From: Lichenostomus cassidix
Taxonomy: Eukaryota > Chordata > Aves > Passeriformes > Meliphagidae
Assembly: GCA_008360975.2 (NCBI GenBank)
Contig: CM039179.1
Coordinates: forward strand, 56,272,666 to 56,336,665
Length of the DNA stretch: 64,000 bases
Direction: 5' to 3'
Shown: piece by piece, positions 11,201 to 22,662 of the stretch
Numbering within the stretch: position 1 is the first letter of the stretch
How the letters are laid out: every line of letters begins with the position of its first letter
Notes under the pieces: model-generated
Told to the model about the DNA's origin: nothing
The model's database searches: none
The model's input: only the letters and a program-made list of their open reading frames with translations
Program-made: the position numbers and the translations under genes

Positions 11201-12744
11201 AGCAATTTTATTTTTTCTTTTATGAACCAGTACCAAATGGCACTTAAAATACATTAGTCTATCAGGATTTTGACCTCAGAAATATCAGTATCCCAGCAAA
11301 TTGATGAAGCCTTCTGTTTTTATTCAGTATACCCAAAGATGTTCAAATAAAATGGTGAAGGGTATTAATTAAAGGCTTAATTTGTATACATGAAAAACAG
11401 GCAAATGGCAGAAGATAAATTTTATTATGTGCACATATACATAACCTCTGTTTACTAACCATTCCCAAATGATTTATAAAATGAACTGTAATGTATAATG
11501 AATGATCAAATTATTTCATCAAAATATGTAACTGTACTTCTTTCAAACTGTGTAAATCTCAACAGTGCTTCCTAGGTGCAAGAAAAAATGGGTTATAAAG
11601 AACAAAAACCTTCCAGATAGGCCATAATGATCTGTTTTTATAAAACTGAAGTCCTGTTGCTCAGGTTTCCTGAACAGCTCTTATAACAAACTTGTGTACT
11701 CATTTTACTGCAAAAATAAAAAAGAAAATGCAGCCATCCAATTTCCCTTTTTGAAGGAACTAGCATTTGGGGGGCTGGAATACATATTTTTACCAGCTTA
11801 TGCAAGGAAAAGAGCTATTCAAAACCAAACCTCTTCAGAAATAGCGCATATGTCAACATTAGTGCAGGATCAGCACTGTTTGAAGAAGCTCAGGAACCTA
11901 ATCTTAGTGTGATCATTTGATTTTCACACATTGTATTTCAGACAGTCATATTGGATCATCGCCAAGTCTCAAACTAAACTTTACGGAAAATCAAAGGACT
12001 TCAAATACTATAAGTCATGCTTCAGTCAGAGGGAAATCTCCACACAGATCTGTAGCTCACCTGTGTGAGCTAAGTAGCTGCACAGCTGCAGAGATTACTT
12101 AGAGCAGAGCCTGGCTTTGGAGTGTCATCACCTTCACTCTCCATTGGTGGAGCATGTTGCGCTGTCAGGCATTATGATTCCTGGGGAGATTGTAATTCAA
12201 AGTAATCGATTTGAAAGGGAATGCAGAAGAGTGATAAAACACTAAGGCCGACTACTGATAATGCAGGTAAATAAGTGAGTAAGTGTTGAAGTGTGATTTT
12301 TAAAATAGGGATTAGAGTTCCATTTTTGTGTGCCATTTATCATTTAATCAGACTCATCCTGACTATCCTGAAACAAAGTTCATATCCTTACCTCACCGTT
12401 GTAGTTAATTATCACAATGTTTTTCCTATTTTACAGCATTAGAGAGCTTGGATTAATTTTGCTTAAATGCATTATGGTTTCATACAGGTGAATTGCATTT
12501 TAGCAGATGATGTTCAGATATTTCACTGCACAATATGTGTCAGAGAGCAGGAAAGAAGAGGAATTAGTACCTTGAAGGGTAGCACCGATGCATACAGAGC
12601 TTCTGAAAACCTGTGATATTGCTTGTCCTGCCAAGATTCAAGTTGTTCTGTGTCAATAAGGATTAAGAGATTTGTGCACAGTATCACATTTAGCATTAGA
12701 CTTGCATTCAGTATCAGAAATAAAGATAGAACTGGTATGAGTCT
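8269..12744. other. A+T-rich non-coding DNA
   Basis: Mostly featureless. A (caaaa)-like low-complexity tract occupies about 9440-9475. On the minus strand near 9300-9360 one frame reads V-V-T-G-D-F-S-S-D, faintly like the G-D-F-N motif of LINE endonucleases; this is too short to call. The part around 12130-12260 is less A+T-rich and contains homeodomain-like sites (attatg, aatcgat), so it could be a conserved regulatory element, which needs comparison with other species. Confidence 0.5.
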
Positions 12745-12810
12745 GACTTCTTAGAAATCACCTAGTCCAACTCCTCTGCCATGGAAAGGAACATTTGGCG
12801 CTAGATCAAC
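12745..12810 (-). mobile_element. CR1 LINE, short 3' fragment (antisense)
   Basis: The segment aaatcacctagtccaactcc followed by tctgccatgg and a decayed actagatcaa block matches the reverse complement of the avian CR1 3' end. The similarity stops near 12810, so only some 65 bp can be supported. It is separate from the larger copy at 13768-15005, which has its own 3' region. Confidence 0.6.
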
Positions 12811-12871
12811 TCGTGCACAAGCGTAGTGCAAAGCTCTGCCCAAAAGGGAACATGGCAGCTCAAACTTTGTT

Positions 12872-12967
12872 ATCAGTGGTGACTTGAGCAAGGAGGGTCT
12901 CCTGTCTGGCGGGGCAAGGAAGTTCTTGTGATCAGTGATAAGGTGGAGCAAGGAGGGTCTGCTGTTC
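12872..12967 (+). repeat. Imperfect 60-bp direct duplication
   Basis: The 15-mer gagcaaggagggtct occurs at 12886-12900 and again exactly 60 bp on at 12946-12960. Each copy is preceded by atcagtg and followed by a ctgt block. The remaining bases are diverged, so this is an old two-copy tandem duplication of unknown origin. Confidence 0.7.
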
Positions 12968-13396
12968 TTAGTGCTGAAGAATGCTGAGACCAGCTTGAGC
13001 AAACTATCAGAAACCACCAAGAGGACATGCAAGAAAGAGAGAGCCTGGCTGAGGCTGAGAGCAGAAAGGATAAGCAGACCCTGATAAAGAGTCAAAAGTG
13101 CTGAGCAGAAGTGCTAAGACTCTTTTTAGCACAAAGAATATTTTGTTGAATAAGCCTGACAGCACATAATCTAAAAAATGCATATGTCTGACAGTCAATC
13201 ACTTTATACTATAAAGTCTCATTTTTGCACAGTGAGGACTTCTAGTGTACCTCCCTAATCTGTGTGAAGATCATTCCCTTGCATGGGGAAGCCCCTCAAG
13301 GTTACTTCTCAAGGCTGAGACAAAGAGATCTGAGCATGGTGGTTGGTATGGGTAAGAAACATCAGTCTCTACTTTGCAATTGTTTTGCTAGTTTTA

Positions 13397-13448
13397 ATAT
13401 TGCTTCAATATAATTGCTTTAATATATTTGCTTCAATATTGCTTCAAG
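13397..13448. repeat. Degenerate A+T-rich tandem repeat
   Basis: Variants of attgcttcaatat follow each other three to four times with small length differences. Confidence 0.6.
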
Positions 13449-13767
13449 AATAGTGCACTATATTAGTAGTTATATCCATATTGTGTAGTAAATAATTCTG
13501 ATTAAGGTATTTTTGCCTAATCATTATTGTAATTGATTAAAATAAATAATTTTATTTATTTAAGTATATTTGGGCTTCCATCCTGAGGGACAAAGTTGTA
13601 TAAAGGTCCTATTACACATGTATAATACTTTACCCATAAACCCCTGACAAAATCTGGGGCTAAGATTGAAATCAGCTGCAACTAGGCTCCTCTCTGAGAA
13701 GAACTTTACAAAGCAAGGATCCTTTCTGCACCTTGTGACTCAGTTGGAGGCATATTCTAACAAACTT

Positions 13768-15005
13768 TGAAACTCCCACTCTGCCTTCGACAAAGACCAA
13801 TTAGGTTACACAAAACCTCCTCCAACCTGACATTACCTTGAACACACACAGTGATGTGATATCCACAGCTTCTCTGGACAATCTCTTCTACTGTTTCACC
13901 ACCCACACCATGAAAAAATGTATTACTTTTTATCAGTCTAACCTTACCTTCTTTCATTTAAAAATACTGCCTCTTCTCCTGTCACTTATAGGCTCTGATA
14001 GAAAGTCTTCATCTTTATAATTCCCCTTTACATATTGAAGGGCTACAATAGGATGTCCCTAGAGCATTTTCTCTAGGTTGAATGTCTCAACCTATTTTCA
14101 TAGGAGAGATGCTCCAGCATTCTGACCATTTCCATGGTCCTCTTCTGGACCTGATCCAACGTGTCTATGTCTTTTGCAGTGCTGCAGGCGGAGTCTCACA
14201 AGAGCAGAGCAGAAGGGGGGAATCACCTCCTTTGATCTGCTGACCATGCTTCTTTTTATGCAACATATGATCTAGTCCACTTTCTGTGCCCAGAGAAAGT
14301 TTATGTTCAATTTATCATTCACCATTATCCCCAGGTCTTTCCTTACAGGGCTGCTCTAAATTAATTTACCTCCCAGTCTTTTACTGGGCAGTCTCAACCC
14401 AGGTACAGGACTTTGTTCTTGCCCTGTTGAACTTGATATTTCTGTGGAGCCACTCCTCAAGTCTGTCAGGGCCTCCCTGGGTGGAATCTCTTTACTCACA
14501 CAGATCAGCTGCCCCACTCACCTTGCCATCATCTGCAGACTTGATGGGAATGCACTCAATCCCACTGTCCATGTCACTGATGAAGGCAAGAATAGTGTTG
14601 GTCCTAGTATGGACCTTTGAGGGATGTGACACATTACTGATCTCCACTGGGATGTTGAGCCATTAATGATAACAATTCAGACATGGCCATCTAGTAATTT
14701 TGTTGCCCATCTAACAGTCCATCAGTCAAACTCATGTGTCTTCAATTTAGTGGCACTTACTGATCACAGAGGTGAGGCTGACTGATAGTTCCATGGTCCT
14801 TTTTTTTCTACTTTTAAAAAAACTGGGTATAATATTTCCATTTACAGACTGACATGAATTTTCATATCTGATTGGGAGTAGCTTGGCAACTACATCAGCC
14901 AGCTGCCCCAGGACCTTGGGTTGCACCTTGTCTCAGGTCATGAACTTATGTATATACAGGTTCTTCAGGTGATCTCAAAACTGATCTTCTCCTACAACAG
15001 GAAAT
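13768..15005 (-). mobile_element. CR1 LINE, 5'-truncated with internal deletion (antisense)
   Basis: Read on the minus strand, this is an avian CR1 retrotransposon covering the 3' end and the C-terminal half of the second reading frame (reverse transcriptase region). Recognisable antisense landmarks in order are the tccacagcttctctggacaa block, the ctcatagg-like block near 14100, tccccaggtctttcc, caggtacaggactttgttct, tcatctgcagacttgatggg, atcccactgtccatgtcact, and cacagaggtgaggctgac near 14768-14785. Near 14745-14765 the order jumps, so some 250-300 bp of consensus, including the region that normally encodes the polymerase F-D motif, appear to be missing. Numerous stops and shifts make it dead. 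Confidence 0.85.
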
Positions 15006-17117
15006 AACATAACAACCTCTTTCATCTAAGAAAAGTAGCCTTTTAGGTCATACTTACCTTAAATAGGATACCTGTAGTCCTTTTTATTCTTCTTAAAGCT
15101 TCTCAGATTTTCTGCTATATAAAATTTGCCAAAATTTTGTATTTCTTAAATCAGGTCAATGTTAGAACCAGAGACCTCTTTAGAGATTGCAGACAGCTGG
15201 GCTTCTAGTAGTGAATTTAATCATTGCAGTTTTACAAGCTGCAGTTCTTCCATTGATTTAGGTACAGGCTGGAACAGTCCTATGTGCTCCTACTTTATTA
15301 AACCTTTTAGCAGCTGCAAATGGTCTGATGTTTACTGTAACACCACTTCTTTTGCTGCTTACAAAAAGAGGTGGTGGGATAACTCCAAGAATTGCAATAA
15401 AAAGCAGCAGAAGTTGTATTAATGTATAACACAAGGAAGAAAACTAGAGGTTCTCACTAAACTAACCTTCATGTTTTAAAATTTAAGGGAATCAATAACA
15501 TTCAAACCCCATGTAAGAACAGCAGACAGAGCATTAGAACAACAGACAAGAAGGAGACTAGAGAAAGAAGCATGTGACATACAATTGCAAGTATCATGAA
15601 TTTTTTTCATTCCTCAAAAAAAAAGAGAGAGAAGATGTAGTAAGCTAATTTGAAAGTAAGAAGGTTCTTTTCTTTTTTTTTAAATTGCAGTTTGCAAGAT
15701 CCATTGACTCAATCCAGTGTGAGAAGCAGAGAATAGCATCACTCTAGATCTCTTTTCCAGAAGGCATCCCTTTTCAAGAGAAGACTTAAACATGTGCTTA
15801 ATGAGATGGAGGCAGATGCTTAAAGATAAAGTTATGTTCATGCTTGAATCAGGGCCTACAAAATTATTGGCAACAGGCTAGAAATATAAGCAGTTGAAAT
15901 CCTGTCCTTTCCATCTGGACATGGAAATACTTGTTGTCAAACGTTCCACACTAGAGAAATGGGATATTTATCTGCATGCTGAGAAACATATCTATGCAAA
16001 AAAATTAAAAATCTTACAGATAACACAGAGGCCAAATTTTTCTTTTTTCTTCTTTTTTCCTCCTTCAAAGACACCCAAAAATAATTTAAGAAATCAAAAC
16101 AGATTTCATAAGATTTTTTTCTTCAGTGATTAAATTTGACCTGCAAATTGTTACAACATTTCATCATGCAAATACACAGTTAGTGGTCTGGTGACAAAGC
16201 TCATAAAATATGTAGAGTTCTTCTATGTCTTGACTGAGTAGAAAAAAAAATTGCAAGAAACAATCCACAAAAATACTGTAAGTAGCACAAAGAGTGCTAG
16301 CATTTTAAATTTATTTTCAATGAGTATTTTTAGAAGAATTTGCAGGAGTTCTCATGTTAGCTTTCAGATATTTTCAAGCAATGCTTGAAGTATGAAATAA
16401 ATTAATTAGATTTCAACACACCTGCCTTTGTAGGTAGACACATAATTCCATTTAGTGCTGTTTACATTTTTTCTAGGATTAATGTATTAACAATGACAGT
16501 GAATTTCTTATCATCATGCTTCTACTAAGTGTACTTACTGTATTAATGAAGGAATCTAGAGTTCTTAAAGGTATATCAGGTGCATATTCATTATAAGAGC
16601 CACATGTCAAATCTGTCTGCTTCATTTTTTCCTAATTTTAACGTTAAAGGATCCTTATCCTTTTGTGTTACATACACACAATATCTGCATAGTGAAGTCA
16701 TAACCCTCTGTAGTATTTCATTATATCCCTGTCATATCTTGCAGAATAATTTAAACTCTCATTGTTCTAGTTAATATCCCTCCCTACCTAAGTCTTCTGA
16801 AAAAAAATCCTTGCCATTTCCCTGAAATGTACATTTGAAAAGATAACTCAGAGAAGTCCCATTTATTATCTATTAAAAGCAATAGGGAGTTTTGTCACTG
16901 CATTTGCCTTTTGAGAGTATTTCCCACTATGTCTTACTTTGCACTTAGGCACTTATGATCTTAAATCTTTATAACATCTCTGTGAACTCAGCTATTTCTC
17001 TTAGTGCAGAAAATTACTAATGATTTACTTAAACTGGAGACATCAGTCTTTTTCTCTTCATAATTAGTTAGGTCCAGAGAGATTAAAATTATTTCCTTCC
17101 ATTGTGTTCTTCCACAG
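15006..17117. other. A+T-rich non-coding DNA
   Basis: No gene or known repeat recognised. An 87-codon open frame at 15159-15422 is serine and cysteine rich, has no recognisable domain, and begins immediately beyond the CR1; I regard it as chance. Confidence 0.55.
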
Positions 17118-17284
17118 GTTTCTCATTCTCTGTATTTCCTGCCTTCTCTCTACTTGTTTGAGCAAGATGACACACAGACGTTTACAGAAATACAAAGTGC
17201 CCGAGAGAAGCCATTCTGTTATTTGAAGAAGGTCTGGTATTGTCTGACCTATGAGCTCACTATTGGACCTCAAGACTATCTCAG
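17118..17284 (+). CDS. Candidate internal exon (weak)
   Basis: A pyrimidine-rich tract ending in ttcttccacag precedes 17118, and a CAG|gtaatg donor follows 17284. One frame stays open through all 55 complete codons; it starts in phase 0 and leaves two bases at the donor. The predicted peptide contains SLYLFEQDDTQTFTEIQ and later KPFCYLKKVWYCLTYEL. I recognise no family. The opposite strand is also open over most of this stretch, which lowers the weight of the evidence. If joined directly to 18400-18486 the frame would break, so the two candidates do not support each other. Confidence 0.2.
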
Positions 17285-18141
17285 GTAATGCTATTGTTCA
17301 CTGAAGCAGATCCAGCTCTTGCAAATTACTAGTTGTCATATGTTTTCTCTTCCCTTTCAAGGACTGCTTCACAGGCTAAATGACTAGTAATGAAAAGAAG
17401 AGGATAGCCTGTATTTAATAAATCTATTTTATAGCAAAACACACTGGAATCATGTGAGATGTAGGCTTAACATTTATTTTTGCAGAATAATAATACTGTG
17501 TGACTGAGCACATAGGTATAAGAAATTGCAGTTTTATATGAGAGTCCTTTAAGAGGCACAAGAGAAATTCTCCCACTCTAACAGGGTAGGAAGGGTTGGG
17601 AACTTAGTGTTGGGCAAATATAGTAAGTTGCTTATTTTTGACTTTTTTTAAAGCACCCTGTGTGCGAAGAGAGGCAGTGTTTCTTCATGGTCAGTAATAA
17701 AACAGGAGAGAACTTGTCATAAATCAAGACTGTGCAGCAGACCTGGCGAGGCAGCAAGACAAAAGAGAGTGGGCGGTGAGGTTACCATGTGAAAAGTAAA
17801 TAAGGACACACTGTACACTCTCTCTTTTTTTTCCTTTAAAAATTCTTATTAGCTTGCTACCATTTTTCTTTACCTGCCTTGAATATTGAGATCATAAGCC
17901 TCTCAAGAGGGTTTCTAGTCTATAGTTCAGTAAGGCCATGCTCAGATTCATCAGTGCTATCAAACTAAACTTTGTGTATTAAAAATACATATCCAAGAGA
18001 CATCATGGTATTTTTCCATTATATATCACACAAATACACATCATCTTACAACATAAATTTAAAGACATATTTTTTAAATATATAAATTATGCATTTAGAT
18101 GTAATTATAAGTTATGTTGATGTATATGAAATATAAACAAA

Positions 18142-18166
18142 CATGCATGCATATACATGCATGCAC
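18142..18166. repeat. (ATGC)n-like short repeat
   Basis: acatgcatgc occurs twice within 25 bp, followed by a short CA run. Confidence 0.8.
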
Positions 18167-18239
18167 ACACAATTATCTTCCTTTTATTATGTAAATTAGT
18201 ATATGCATCCACATGCCACAGAGTGTCCCTTTAGCGGAG

Positions 18240-18254
18240 AAAAAAAAAAAAAAC
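18240..18254. repeat. Poly-A run
   Basis: Fifteen consecutive adenines with no retroposed sequence recognisable upstream. Confidence 0.9.
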
Positions 18255-18399
18255 CAAATTATTAAGGAGGTTGTCCCACGAATCACATAATCTCTCCCTA
18301 CAAGCTATTAGTGTCTCAATCTCTGTTGACTTAAATTTCATTTTCCACCATGTACCACAACTAAACTCCAGTTTTTACCTTTACTCTGTCTTCTTTCAG

Positions 18400-18486
18400 T
18401 TTCTGCACGAGAGGGAAAGTGCAGATCTCATACCTTTCTTACCAGTAAAACAACAGGAAATAAAATTACAAGAGCAGTTTGTTCAG
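18400..18486 (+). CDS. Candidate internal exon (weak)
   Basis: A strong acceptor-like tract (acctttactctgtcttctttcag) ends at 18399, and CAG|gtttga follows 18486. The 87 bp between them form 29 complete codons without a stop, including HERESADLIPFLP and QQEIKLQEQF. The donor is weak at positions 4-6. The peptide is charged and could be helical, but no family is recognised, and the preceding candidate at 17118-17284 is in an incompatible phase. It may be chance. Confidence 0.2.
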
Positions 18487-20519
18487 GTTTGATAAGCATT
18501 AGATAATATATTGTAATAATCATTATTCTACATTCAAGAGGAAGACATCAATTATATTAATACAATTTTCCCTGGTGTGGTAAAGGCACTTCATGACAGC
18601 AATTAAGTTAATCTCCTGCAGCAGTGAAGTTCTGTGCTATAGTAAATCCCACATGAGGATGACCATATTACTCCATGTCATGTAATTTCATGTCTTGAAT
18701 GTAGTCCATCTGGTTCTCTAGTGAATCATAGGGCTCACTAGATTACTTTGTAAAGCAGAAGTGGAAGCTGAAACAACCGCAACTGTGTTGAAGACAGGAC
18801 AGAAACAGCAAACACAACTGACACAGAGATGCCCACAACCTAGCAGAAGATCCAGGTTTTCAATTCCATATGCCAGTCATTACCCAGTTCACGAAAATGG
18901 CCCAGATTTATCCCTCTATTTGTAAAACCTTCCCTTGGGGTAACAAATTACACCTATTTGGCAATACTCAAGGGTTTCGATCTTTTTTTCTATGTTACTG
19001 CTTTCCCACAGTTCCAATTGCTCATATCTCATCCCTATCTTTTACTCTTCTGGTGTGTGAGTTAAATAAGTTCTTAAAATTAAGTGAGATGAAACAGAGA
19101 GCTGAGATGCATGCTCATCTCACTAGAATCAGGAGCTCAATTTAAGATTTCTGGTGGCAACATGTAGTGGCCTCACTTGACAGTCAAGGTGAATCCCTTT
19201 CTCTTGTCAAATCATAATGGGCATTTAAAAAACCTAGTTTCATCACATGCAAACTGCCTCCAGTAAGAGCCTACAGCTGCAGGTGAACTCTCTCCTACGC
19301 TTTCAGCTATCTGAACCTGGGAATCTAGTGCCATTTGAGTGATTTCAAATTAGCCTGATTGTCCTCCAGTTGCCAGTCCAGAACGGTATAGATCTCACAT
19401 AGAACCTATAACCATTTCCATGCATGGACTTTCTAGATCTCATGTGATATCCAGACACCAGTTTTCCAGCTAGCAAAATCTGAACCTCCAATTTGTGCCT
19501 CAGAAGAGAACATATTCTCACTAAAACAGAAGAGGAAGGTAGATATTGTCAGTCCTAGGCATTTTATGATAAAGAAATCTGAAGAAAATAGAAGGAAAAT
19601 CAAAAGTAAAATAGTCTGGTGCATATGTCTGATGAAAAATTTCAGAACAACTCTTCTGTTATGGCCTTTGGAGCCAACAGCTTGTTCTTCCTGAGAGCAG
19701 GATGAGGAAGAATGGCAATGCCCTTATTGAGGATGAAGGCTGTCTCTCCACAGCCATGTCTCCAAAAGCTTTTTTGTCCCTTTAACATCCTGGCTTGACA
19801 AAAACTGCTTTCATTCATCCAGGGAACTAGTCTTCTCAGCAACAGAGGTAACAGTGGGATTCATGATGGCAGTGATGGCAGCTGTCAGTTCTGTAACACA
19901 AGGGAGGCCCTCTCCATCTACATGCTCTTGGCAGAGGGCTGAAGGAAGCCACAGGGACCCCAAGGTTTCATACTTACAAACATCACACTGCCAGCCCTTC
20001 AGCACTGTAGATGGGGATCATCTGCATGATGAATATTCCATTGGAAGAAAATGATCTGGAAGTTGCCATTTTATCATATCTTGAGGTAGCACTGAAGAAT
20101 TCATGTGTGTCTCTGCAAATTGAATGGAAGGAACTTGTCTGTATGCTTTATTATTTATAAAGAGAAAAATATCCCTTGATTTAAAAATGAATCAACAATA
20201 TAGAACCTGTGGGTTTTGGTAAACATGCCTTATATTGTATTTGGCAGAAAAGAAGGTGAGAGAGTCACAAGTTTACAGAAGCAGGAATGACTTAGTTTGC
20301 ATGACAAGTCTGTTTAACTTTCCAGCTGTTTAGCTTTCTTGTAGGTTTTATTATAACTCACATTCTGTAGACATTATTTTCCCTTTCTTTGCCTTTTTTT
20401 TTTTTTACTATCTTTAATATCACCTTTTACTGCCCTTTACTGTTTCTTTTACTGGCCTTATTTCATGTTTCCTGTATTTAAATTCTACCTTGTAAAAACT
20501 CTTCTGTTGAGGAATGCCT
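18487..20519. other. Non-coding DNA, no feature recognised
   Basis: Frames at 19640-20054 are open on both strands over the same bases, as expected from composition. No repeat family recognised. Confidence 0.5.
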
Positions 20520-20723
20520 TCAGTGCAGGTGGCTTGGGTGCAGATACAGTGCCAGCTTCAGGCTGAGCTCTGAGTAGCTGGAGACAAGAGGCTGTGAATT
20601 GCTTCCCTTTGCATAACAAAAGGCTCTGTGGCACCACCCAGGTGACCAAACACTCAGTGACACAGCAGAAGCTGAGGATTCAGAAGGACAAGGCAAAACT
20701 TTGGTGTACTTGGACCATGTGGG

Positions 20724-20730
20724 TATAAAA
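20724..20730 (+). promoter_or_regulatory. TATA box of LTR
   Basis: tataaaa within gggtataaaagccc, placed about 90 bp before AATAAA in the LTR at 20520-21010. Confidence 0.55.
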
Positions 20731-20816
20731 GCCCAGGGGTTCCTTGGCTGGGGTCCTCCCTGGGGACACCAGCTGGGGCTGTTCCCGTGTGTGGTGTCTG
20801 GTGTTACTGCACCTTG

Positions 20817-20822
20817 AATAAA
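20817..20822 (+). promoter_or_regulatory. Polyadenylation signal of LTR
   Basis: AATAAA in the expected position after the TATA box in the same LTR. Confidence 0.5.
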
Positions 20823-21010
20823 TGGCTTTATGGAGTGAGACAAGTAAGACTCTGTCATGGGAAACCTGGGATCGAACCAGTGAGGGAACCTGGTCTGACT
20901 GTGTGAGTGGGGTGTGTGGGGAGCCAAGGGGGACCTGTTGGTCACTGGAGCCTCCTGCTGTAAAGTGGCTTTGGTCCCAGCAGTGACAGCCTGGGGTGGT
21001 GGGAATGTGA

Positions 21011-21914
21011 CTGCCAGAGTGCCTTCTGAATGGTCCGACTGGGAAGTTTCCTTAACATCTTCTTTGAGGTTTCTTTAAATAGCCTTTAAAAAAGATTGGA
21101 ATGAAGGGGTTCACACATTTCCTGCTAAATTAATGCAATAGAGGTGTGAAAACTCCTGTTCTAAGCATCAAAGAAATTGAGCTTCTCAGTGGACTTTCAG
21201 ACAGTCATGAAGAAGGGTCTCTTTTCTTATACAAGGTCTAGTAATAGTAACAGAAAAAGAAAGAGACCTATGCAAAGCTAAGCAGCAAGGGTGTCTTTAA
21301 TGTTTCCAAGAATAAAAATTTTATTCTGAGTTATGCTTGGAACAGTTGCATCTTTTGATGACCTGAGATTTGGAATACATAGATTTAATGTGCTAACATA
21401 AGCTAACAGAGAAGACCAACAGACACTGCAGTCTGCGCATAAAGATGAAAGAAGGGGGTGTCAAAGGGGCCCTCAAATGAAATTCTATTGCTGTACTAGT
21501 CTCACTAGAAATTCAGACTGACACATGGTGGTAACGTCACAGGGCACTTTGCTCAGTAGGTGTTGGAGCAGCTGTCCCTGAAAGGATAGAGGCTTCAACA
21601 CAAACAAAGTCTCAGGCAGCAGAATCAGCCCTACCAGTTTGAGGCTGGAGGGAATTCCAGGAAAGATGTACCTCTATCTTGTAGGGAAGGTTTGCCATCA
21701 TGGAGAAGCTGTCCCAGAAAGTGGAGGAATTAAGAAATGAGCATCACGGAAGAAAGGGGAAAAGACAGGATCTTCACTGATACTCAGCAGCTTGAAAAGC
21801 TTCACACACCATCTGCAGAATAGCAGCAGTCAGGATTTGCCCCCACCATCAATGTAAATGAAAATTTTGGGAAGAGGGAAGGATGAAAAACTAGTGACTG
21901 AATAGGCATTGCTA
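21011..21914. other. Non-coding DNA between LTR and CR1
   Basis: No retroviral coding remnant or other repeat could be recognised here, so the LTR appears solitary or its internal part is too decayed to see. Confidence 0.45.
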
Positions 21915-22662
21915 CCTGCCAGGGATCAGTTTAACAAGGGGAAGTGCTAGGTCCTGCACCTGGAGAGGAACAGCTCCATGCACCAGTGCAAACTGGGGCC
22001 ATCCAGCTGGAAAGGGAGATAGGGACCTAGGGATCCAGCTGGGCACCAACCTGAACATGAACTTAAATGGTGTCTTTGACACTCAGAAGACTATTGGTAT
22101 CCTGGGCTACATTAGGAGTGATACCTGCAGGTCAAGGGATGTAATCTTTCTCCTGTACTCAACAGTAGGTGAGACCCCACCTGGAGTGATCTGTTCAGCA
22201 TTGTATTGCTCAAGAGACATGCAGAGACTCCAAAGAAAGGACATTAAGGTGGTTAAGGGACTGGAACACCTCTCACGTGAAGAAAGGCTGAGAAACCTGA
22301 AACTGTTTAGTCTGTAGAGGAGATAGCTCATTGGGGATCCTACTAATATAGACACGGCTTAAAGAAGGGTATGAAAAGGCTTTTTCCTGTGGTGTCCAGT
22401 GACAGGAACAGAGGAAATGGCCACAAACTGAAATACAGGTGATTCAATCTAAACATCAGGAAACACTTTTCAGTGTAAAGGTGACTGAGCAGTGGTGTGG
22501 GTTGCCCAAGGGCGTTGTGGAATCTTCATCCTTGGAAGTGTTCAAAAGCTGTCTGGACGTGATCCTGTGTAATCAGGTCTAGGTGGTCCTGCTTGATCAG
22601 GGAGCTGGGTGAGATGATCTTGAGGTCCTTTCCAACTTCAGCAATTCTGTGATTCTGTGATA
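21915..22662 (+). mobile_element. CR1 LINE, 5'-truncated, 3' complete
   Basis: This is the clearest CR1 in the window, in sense orientation. It starts in the C-terminal part of ORF2 (caggtcctgcacctgg-type block near 21950), runs through atccagctgggcacc, atcctgggctacatt, aagggactggaacacctctc, agaaaggctgagaaacctga and cacaaactgaaatacaggt, and ends in gatgatcttgaggtcctttc, ccaacttcagc and the tandem attctgtg tail. 5' truncation is normal for CR1 because reverse transcription starts at the 3' end. The tail is well preserved, so this copy is younger than the other CR1 relics here. Confidence 0.93.
22057..22317 (+). pseudogene. Remnant of CR1 ORF2 C-terminus
   Basis: Inside the CR1 at 21915-22662 an 86-codon frame keeps the order of the ORF2 tail: a block like GILGYIRS, then SRDVIFLLYS, then VVKGLEHLSREERLR. 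It lacks the polymerase and endonuclease domains, which lie in the part lost by 5' truncation, so it is not a functional gene. Confidence 0.7.

Larger units (their letters stand above)
20520..21010 (+). mobile_element. Endogenous retroviral LTR with probable leader (degenerate)
   Basis: A G+C-rich island contains a TATA box (tataaaa, 20724-20730) followed 93 bp later by AATAAA (20817-20822), the usual order and spacing of a retroviral LTR in sense orientation. Downstream, about 20855-21010 looks like an untranslated leader. It includes tgggaaacctgggatcgaac, which resembles a tRNA-complementary primer site, although it does not align properly with a tRNA 3' end. No TG...CA boundaries or target duplication could be fixed, so the ends are approximate. 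No gag, pol or env remnant was seen. The long antisense frame over this region is a by-product. Confidence 0.6.

Noticed and set aside
20855..20885. tRNA gene or standard primer binding site
   Set aside because: Only a T-arm-like sequence; cloverleaf and CCA-end alignment do not work.
20520..20945. 141-codon frame on the minus strand
   Set aside because: Antisense of the LTR with TATA and AATAAA on the plus strand.
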